Position numbers and translations under genes: made by a program. A stretch of 64,000 nt of DNA from Manganibacter manganicus (GTDB lineage Bacteria > Pseudomonadota > Alphaproteobacteria > Rhizobiales > Rhizobiaceae), in the NCBI RefSeq assembly GCF_002075885.1, contig NZ_MDET01000003.1:88862-152861 (forward strand), in the 5' to 3' direction. Shown in pieces: positions 60,847-64,000 of the stretch (the stretch's first letter is position 1; every line of letters begins with the position of its first letter). A model generated the notes under the pieces. The model did not search any database. It was not told the DNA's origin and saw only the letters and a program-made list of their open reading frames with translations.

Positions 60847-62483
60847 GCAAGATCATGACCGATTTCATCATTGTCGGCGCCGGACCAGCCGGCTGCGTGC
60901 TGGCCAACCGGCTTTCCGAAGATCCCGCCAACAAGGTGCTGCTGCTGGAGGCCGGCGGCAAGGACTGGCATCCGCTGATCCACATGCCCGCCGGCTTTGC
61001 CAAGATGACCAAGGGCATCGCCTCCTGGGGCTGGTCCACCGTGCCGCAGAAACACATGAACGACCGCGTCTTCTGGTACACGCAGGCCAAGGTACTGGGC
61101 GGCGGTTCCTCCATCAACGCGCAGATCTACACGCGCGGCAATGCCCGCGATTACGACGCCTGGGAACACGAGGAAGGGCTTGCCGGCTGGGGTTATCGCG
61201 ACGTGCTGCCCTATTTCAAGCGCGCCGAAGACAACCAGCGTTTTTCCAACGACTATCACGGTGACGCCGGCCCGCTCGGTGTCTCCAACCCGATCGCGCC
61301 GCTGCCGATCTGCGAGGCTTATTTCCGCGCGGCCCAGCAATTGGGCATTCCCTTCAACCCGGATTTCAACGGCGCGAGCCAGGAAGGCGTCGGCTATTAC
61401 CAGTTGACCCAGAAGGACGCCCGCCGCTCGTCGGCCTCCGTCGCCTATCTGAAGCCGATCCGCGACCGGAAAAATCTCACGGTGAAAACCGGTATTATGG
61501 TCACGCGCGTTGTCGTGGAAAACGGCCGTGCCGTCGGCGTCGAGATCGTGGACAAGCCAGGCAGCCGTCCGCAAATCCTGCATGCCGAGCGCGAAATCAT
61601 CGTTTCCTCCGGCACCATCGGCTCGCCGAAGCTGCTGATGCAATCCGGTATCGGCCCCGCCGATCATCTGAAGTCGGTCGGCATCGCCCCGGTCCACGAC
61701 CTGCCCGGCGTCGGCTCCAACATGCAGGACCATCTCGACCTGTTCGTGATCTGCGAATGCACCGGCGATCACACCTACGACAATTACGCAAAACTGCACC
61801 GCACCGCCTGGGCCGGCCTCCAGTATCTGCTGCTGAAAAAGGGGCCGGCAGCCTCCTCGCTGTTCGAGACCGGCGGCTTCTGGTATGCCGATCCGACCGC
61901 CGCCTCGCCGGATATCCAATTCCATCTCGGTCTCGGCTCCGGCATCGAGGCCGGCGTGGAGAAGCTGAACAATCCCGGTGTCACGCTCAACTCCGCCTAT
62001 CTCAGGCCGCGCTCACGCGGCACGGTGCGGTTGGCCAGCGCCGACCCTGCCGCCATGCCGCTGATCGACCCGAATTACTGGGCCGATCCGCATGACAAGG
62101 CAATGGCGATCAAGGGGCTGCGCCTTGCCCGCGAGATCATGCGCCAGCAGGCGCTGAAACCCTATGTGCTGCGCGAGGTGCTGCCGGGCGAGCGGTTAGA
62201 CACCGACGACGAGTTGTTCGACTACGCCTGCCGTTCGGCCAAGACCGATCATCATCCGGTCGGCACCTGCCGCATGGGCCATGGCGAGGACGCGGTGGTA
62301 ACGCCCGAACTGAAGGTGCGCGGCATCGACGCCTTGCGCGTTTGCGATGCCTCGGTGATGCCGCGCGTGCCGTCGTCCAACACCAATGCACCGACCATCA
62401 TGGTGGGCGAAAAGGGCGCCGACATCATCCTTGGTCGCGAGCCGCTGCCGCCGGCGGTCTTTTCGGGCAATCGCGCGGCCTGA
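60843..62483 (+). CDS. GMC family FAD-dependent oxidoreductase, second copy, choline/alcohol dehydrogenase-like
   Basis: A 546-residue flavoprotein of the choline dehydrogenase/BetA-AlkJ branch. It has FAD motif FIIVGAGPAGCVLANRLSEDP, LLLEAGGKD, WGWSTVPQKHMNDRVFWYTQAKVLGGGSSINAQIYTRG for FAD contact, and SSGTIGSPKLLMQSGIG. The catalytic histidine is in DHHPVGTCRMGHG and the second active-site residue in SSNTNAPTIMVGEKGADIIL. It is only distantly related to the first GMC gene, so the pair is not a recent duplication and may oxidise different positions or intermediates. The start overlaps the SDR stop. It ends four bases before the convergent transporter gene. Confidence 0.92.
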   Translation: MSKIMTDFIIVGAGPAGCVLANRLSEDPANKVLLLEAGGKDWHPLIHMPAGFAKMTKGIASWGWSTVPQKHMNDRVFWYTQAKVLGGGSSINAQIYTRGNARDYDAWEHEEGLAGWGYRDVLPYFKRAEDNQRFSNDYHGDAGPLGVSNPIAPLPICEAYFRAAQQLGIPFNPDFNGASQEGVGYYQLTQKDARRSSASVAYLKPIRDRKNLTVKTGIMVTRVVVENGRAVGVEIVDKPGSRPQILHAEREIIVSSGTIGSPKLLMQSGIGPADHLKSVGIAPVHDLPGVGSNMQDHLDLFVICECTGDHTYDNYAKLHRTAWAGLQYLLLKKGPAASSLFETGGFWYADPTAASPDIQFHLGLGSGIEAGVEKLNNPGVTLNSAYLRPRSRGTVRLASADPAAMPLIDPNYWADPHDKAMAIKGLRLAREIMRQQALKPYVLREVLPGERLDTDDELFDYACRSAKTDHHPVGTCRMGHGEDAVVTPELKVRGIDALRVCDASVMPRVPSSNTNAPTIMVGEKGADIILGREPLPPAVFSGNRAA

Positions 62484-62486
62484 AGG

Positions 62487-63332
62487 TCAGCTCATCCTCA
62501 GCGCGATCATGCCGACGACGATGGAGAGCGCCGCCGCACCGCGCCAGCCGGTCATTTTTTCGCCGAGCGCGAAGACCGAGATCGCCATGGCGAACAGGAT
62601 GGAAGTCTCGCGCAACGAGGCGACCGTGGCGATGGGCGCCTTCGTCATCGCCCACATGACGATGCCGTAGGCGGCGGCGCTCAAGAACCCGGTAACGAAA
62701 CCGACCTGCCATTCCTTCGCCAGCGTGGTCATCAGCCGCCGGCCACGATAGGCGAAACCGATCGTGGTGGCGAACAGACCGTCGCATACGAACATCCACG
62801 CCGCATAGCTGACCGGCGTGCTGGCAAGGCGCGCGCCGATGCCGTCGCAAAGCGTATAGCTTGCTATGAACAGCGAGGTGAGCAGTGCGTAGGACACGGC
62901 CTTGCCGTTCAGCTTGCCGATATCTCCCCCGCCGCGCAGTGACATCAGGAATGTGCCCGCCGAAAGCAGCAGGATGCCGACAAGCGCCAGCGGCGCCGGC
63001 ACCTCCGCCACCAGCACGATGCCGCCCACCGTGGTGAGCAGTGGCGCGGTGCCGCGCGCCAGCGGATAGGTCTGGGCCATGTCGCCCACCTCATAGGCGC
63101 GCACCAGATAGAGCCGGTAGCCAATGTGAATAACGAGCGAGGCGATGATCCATGGCCAGGCAGCCAGGCCCGGCATGGGCACGAAAGGCAGCACCGGCAA
63201 AGAACAGACGGTCATGCCGAGCGTGGTGAGCGTGATCGAGGCAAAGCGATCGGTCCTGATCTTGATCAGCGCGTTCCACGATGCATGCATGATGGCCGCG
63301 GCCAGCACGGCGATGAACACCAAAGGCGTCAT
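62487..63332 (-). CDS. DMT superfamily transporter (EamA-type)
   Basis: A 281-residue inner-membrane protein with about ten hydrophobic helices and the two-repeat layout of EamA transporters, e.g. FIAVLAAAIMHASWNALIKI at the N-terminus and GYRLYLVRAYEVGDMAQTYPLARGTAPLLT, then a second half ending AISVFALGEKMTGWRGAAALSIVVGMIAL. The family exports or exchanges small metabolites. It converges on the GMC gene, so it is not in that transcript, although removal of a by-product is conceivable. The Met at 63332 was chosen because the upstream extension is hydrophilic and outside the family. Confidence 0.88.
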   Translation of the reverse strand: MTPLVFIAVLAAAIMHASWNALIKIRTDRFASITLTTLGMTVCSLPVLPFVPMPGLAAWPWIIASLVIHIGYRLYLVRAYEVGDMAQTYPLARGTAPLLTTVGGIVLVAEVPAPLALVGILLLSAGTFLMSLRGGGDIGKLNGKAVSYALLTSLFIASYTLCDGIGARLASTPVSYAAWMFVCDGLFATTIGFAYRGRRLMTTLAKEWQVGFVTGFLSAAAYGIVMWAMTKAPIATVASLRETSILFAMAISVFALGEKMTGWRGAAALSIVVGMIALRMS

Positions 63333-63952
63333 GACCACATCATTCCCTTGCCGGAGAGCGGCCCGACGGGCCAGGGCCGCATGCCATATGGGATATGGAA
63401 GGTTTTCACGATTAACCGGCTCACTTTCGAGGTCCGGCACTACCCTGTCAAAGCCAGACCCGCAATGGCGGCGCCAAGATTGTCTTGTGGACCAGAAATT
63501 TGGCGCGTTTCACCGCTGCCACGCTGCCTTCGGCCCTGGCCATTTCAAAGAACGGACCTTTCGAGGTGAAAGGTCGGGAAGCGGGCGCGGGGCCGTACCT
63601 CCTAAGTTCAATTATATGGCACGGTTGTCCGCGCCCGCCGGCGTTTCTACCCTTGCCTTTCCCGGCCCATCGCCCATTTGCGGGCGCGAGCATCTCAGGT
63701 CCGGTTCGGGCCGGGCGGTTCCGTTCACTGTTACGGATAACGCACCCGGCGCCACACTTGCCTGGATGCTCGAGTGTGCACACCCGTTCCCGCTGGCAAG
63801 CTGCTGAGACGGATTATGCGGGAAGGATGGCGGGTGTGGATAAAGCGGGAGAAGAAAATCGTCGTTAACGGGGCAAGCGCCTGATTGGCAACGGATCTAT
63901 TCTTATCGGCTGCGGCAGACGACAAATTTCCATCCACGCGAACTGGAGCCGC
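63333..63952. other. intergenic region at the right end, no gene recognised
   Basis: About 620 bases with several short open frames on both strands, none with a protein-like composition, a good ribosome site or a known motif. A short inverted repeat TTTCGAGGTGAAAGG lies near 63560. The next gene must begin beyond the window. Confidence 0.5.
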
Positions 63953-63998
63953 CCTCGTGGTTCGAGGCTCCGCTTCGCTGCGCACCTCACCATGAGGG
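63953..63998. repeat. palindromic intergenic repeat
   Basis: The outer arms CCCTCGTGG and CCATGAGGG pair with one mismatch, and TTCGAGG/CCTCA and the centre GCTTCGCTGC continue the stem. The sequence is of the well-known dispersed type in Mesorhizobium/Brucella-group genomes. Only one copy is visible in this window. Confidence 0.65.
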
Positions 63999-64000
63999 CT

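Noticed and set aside
63145..63985. Several open frames of 80-220 codons at the right end
   Set aside because: Partly antisense to the transporter gene, mutually overlapping, with basic low-complexity products.

Overview
The window looks like an ordinary stretch of chromosome from a high-GC alphaproteobacterium of the Hyphomicrobiales (Rhizobiales), most like Phyllobacteriaceae/Brucellaceae (Mesorhizobium, Aminobacter, Brucella relatives). The signs are homospermidine synthase, a CpdR-type response regulator, a Brucella Omp10-like lipoprotein, an alphaproteobacterial ornithine decarboxylase with a long structured leader, a ROSE-type heat-shock leader, and intergenic palindromes of the kind scattered in these genomes. 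The assignment is by family recognition only. No insertion sequence, integrase, CRISPR array, rRNA or prophage module was found.

Layout. 1-9.9 kb: start of an ornithine decarboxylase with a leader RNA candidate, a LysR regulator, a metal-handling set (DUF1007 plus NicO-type Ni/Co permease, and a cation diffusion facilitator), an erythronate-dehydrogenase-like epimerase, a GNAT enzyme, an aminotransferase, a short-chain dehydrogenase and tRNA hydroxylase TrhO. 10-15 kb: a pocket of less conserved content with an endolysin-like muramidase, KDPG aldolase, a small membrane protein, a visibly AT-rich AIPR-family gene (probable phage defence, probably acquired) and a tandem-SH3 protein. 15-26.6 kb: a DUF882 peptidase-like protein, a sigma-54 response regulator divergent from an M3 oligopeptidase, folate genes pabB/pabC, a DUF3445 haem protein, homospermidine synthase, an Omp10-like lipoprotein and ferrochelatase. 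26.6-34.8 kb: envelope genes (QmcA-like SPFH protein with NfeD, arabinose-5-phosphate isomerase, a beta-barrel outer membrane protein, galU, an MltB-like transglycosylase and a DUF459 SGNH-fold protein lacking expected catalytic residues). 34.8-47 kb: gltD-gltB glutamate synthase, threonine aldolase, a small heat-shock gene with a sigma-32-like promoter and ROSE-like thermometer, an alpha/beta hydrolase, hisN, an N-formylglutamate amidohydrolase homologue, cpdR and tRNA-Val(GAC).

47-62.5 kb is the most interesting region: a catabolic locus built around a LacI regulator. A DUF993 (DHDPS-fold) gene diverges from lacI, followed by a Gfo/Idh/MocA dehydrogenase, family I CoA-transferase, enoyl-CoA hydratase, aldehyde dehydrogenase, a complete CUT1-type ABC importer, a GMC flavoprotein, a short-chain dehydrogenase and a second GMC flavoprotein. 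Many junctions are tightly packed or overlap as ATGA. Near-identical GAACGTTC-centred palindromes sit inside both divergent promoters. The inferred scheme is: import of a glycoside or polyol-like compound, oxidation by GMC/SDR/MocA enzymes, carbon-carbon cleavage by the DUF993 protein, oxidation of an aldehyde, then processing of an acid as its CoA thioester. The substrate is not known and I do not recognise the combination as a described pathway.

Start sites were chosen by ribosome binding sites, family length and overlap; where the choice is open this is stated in the entry.
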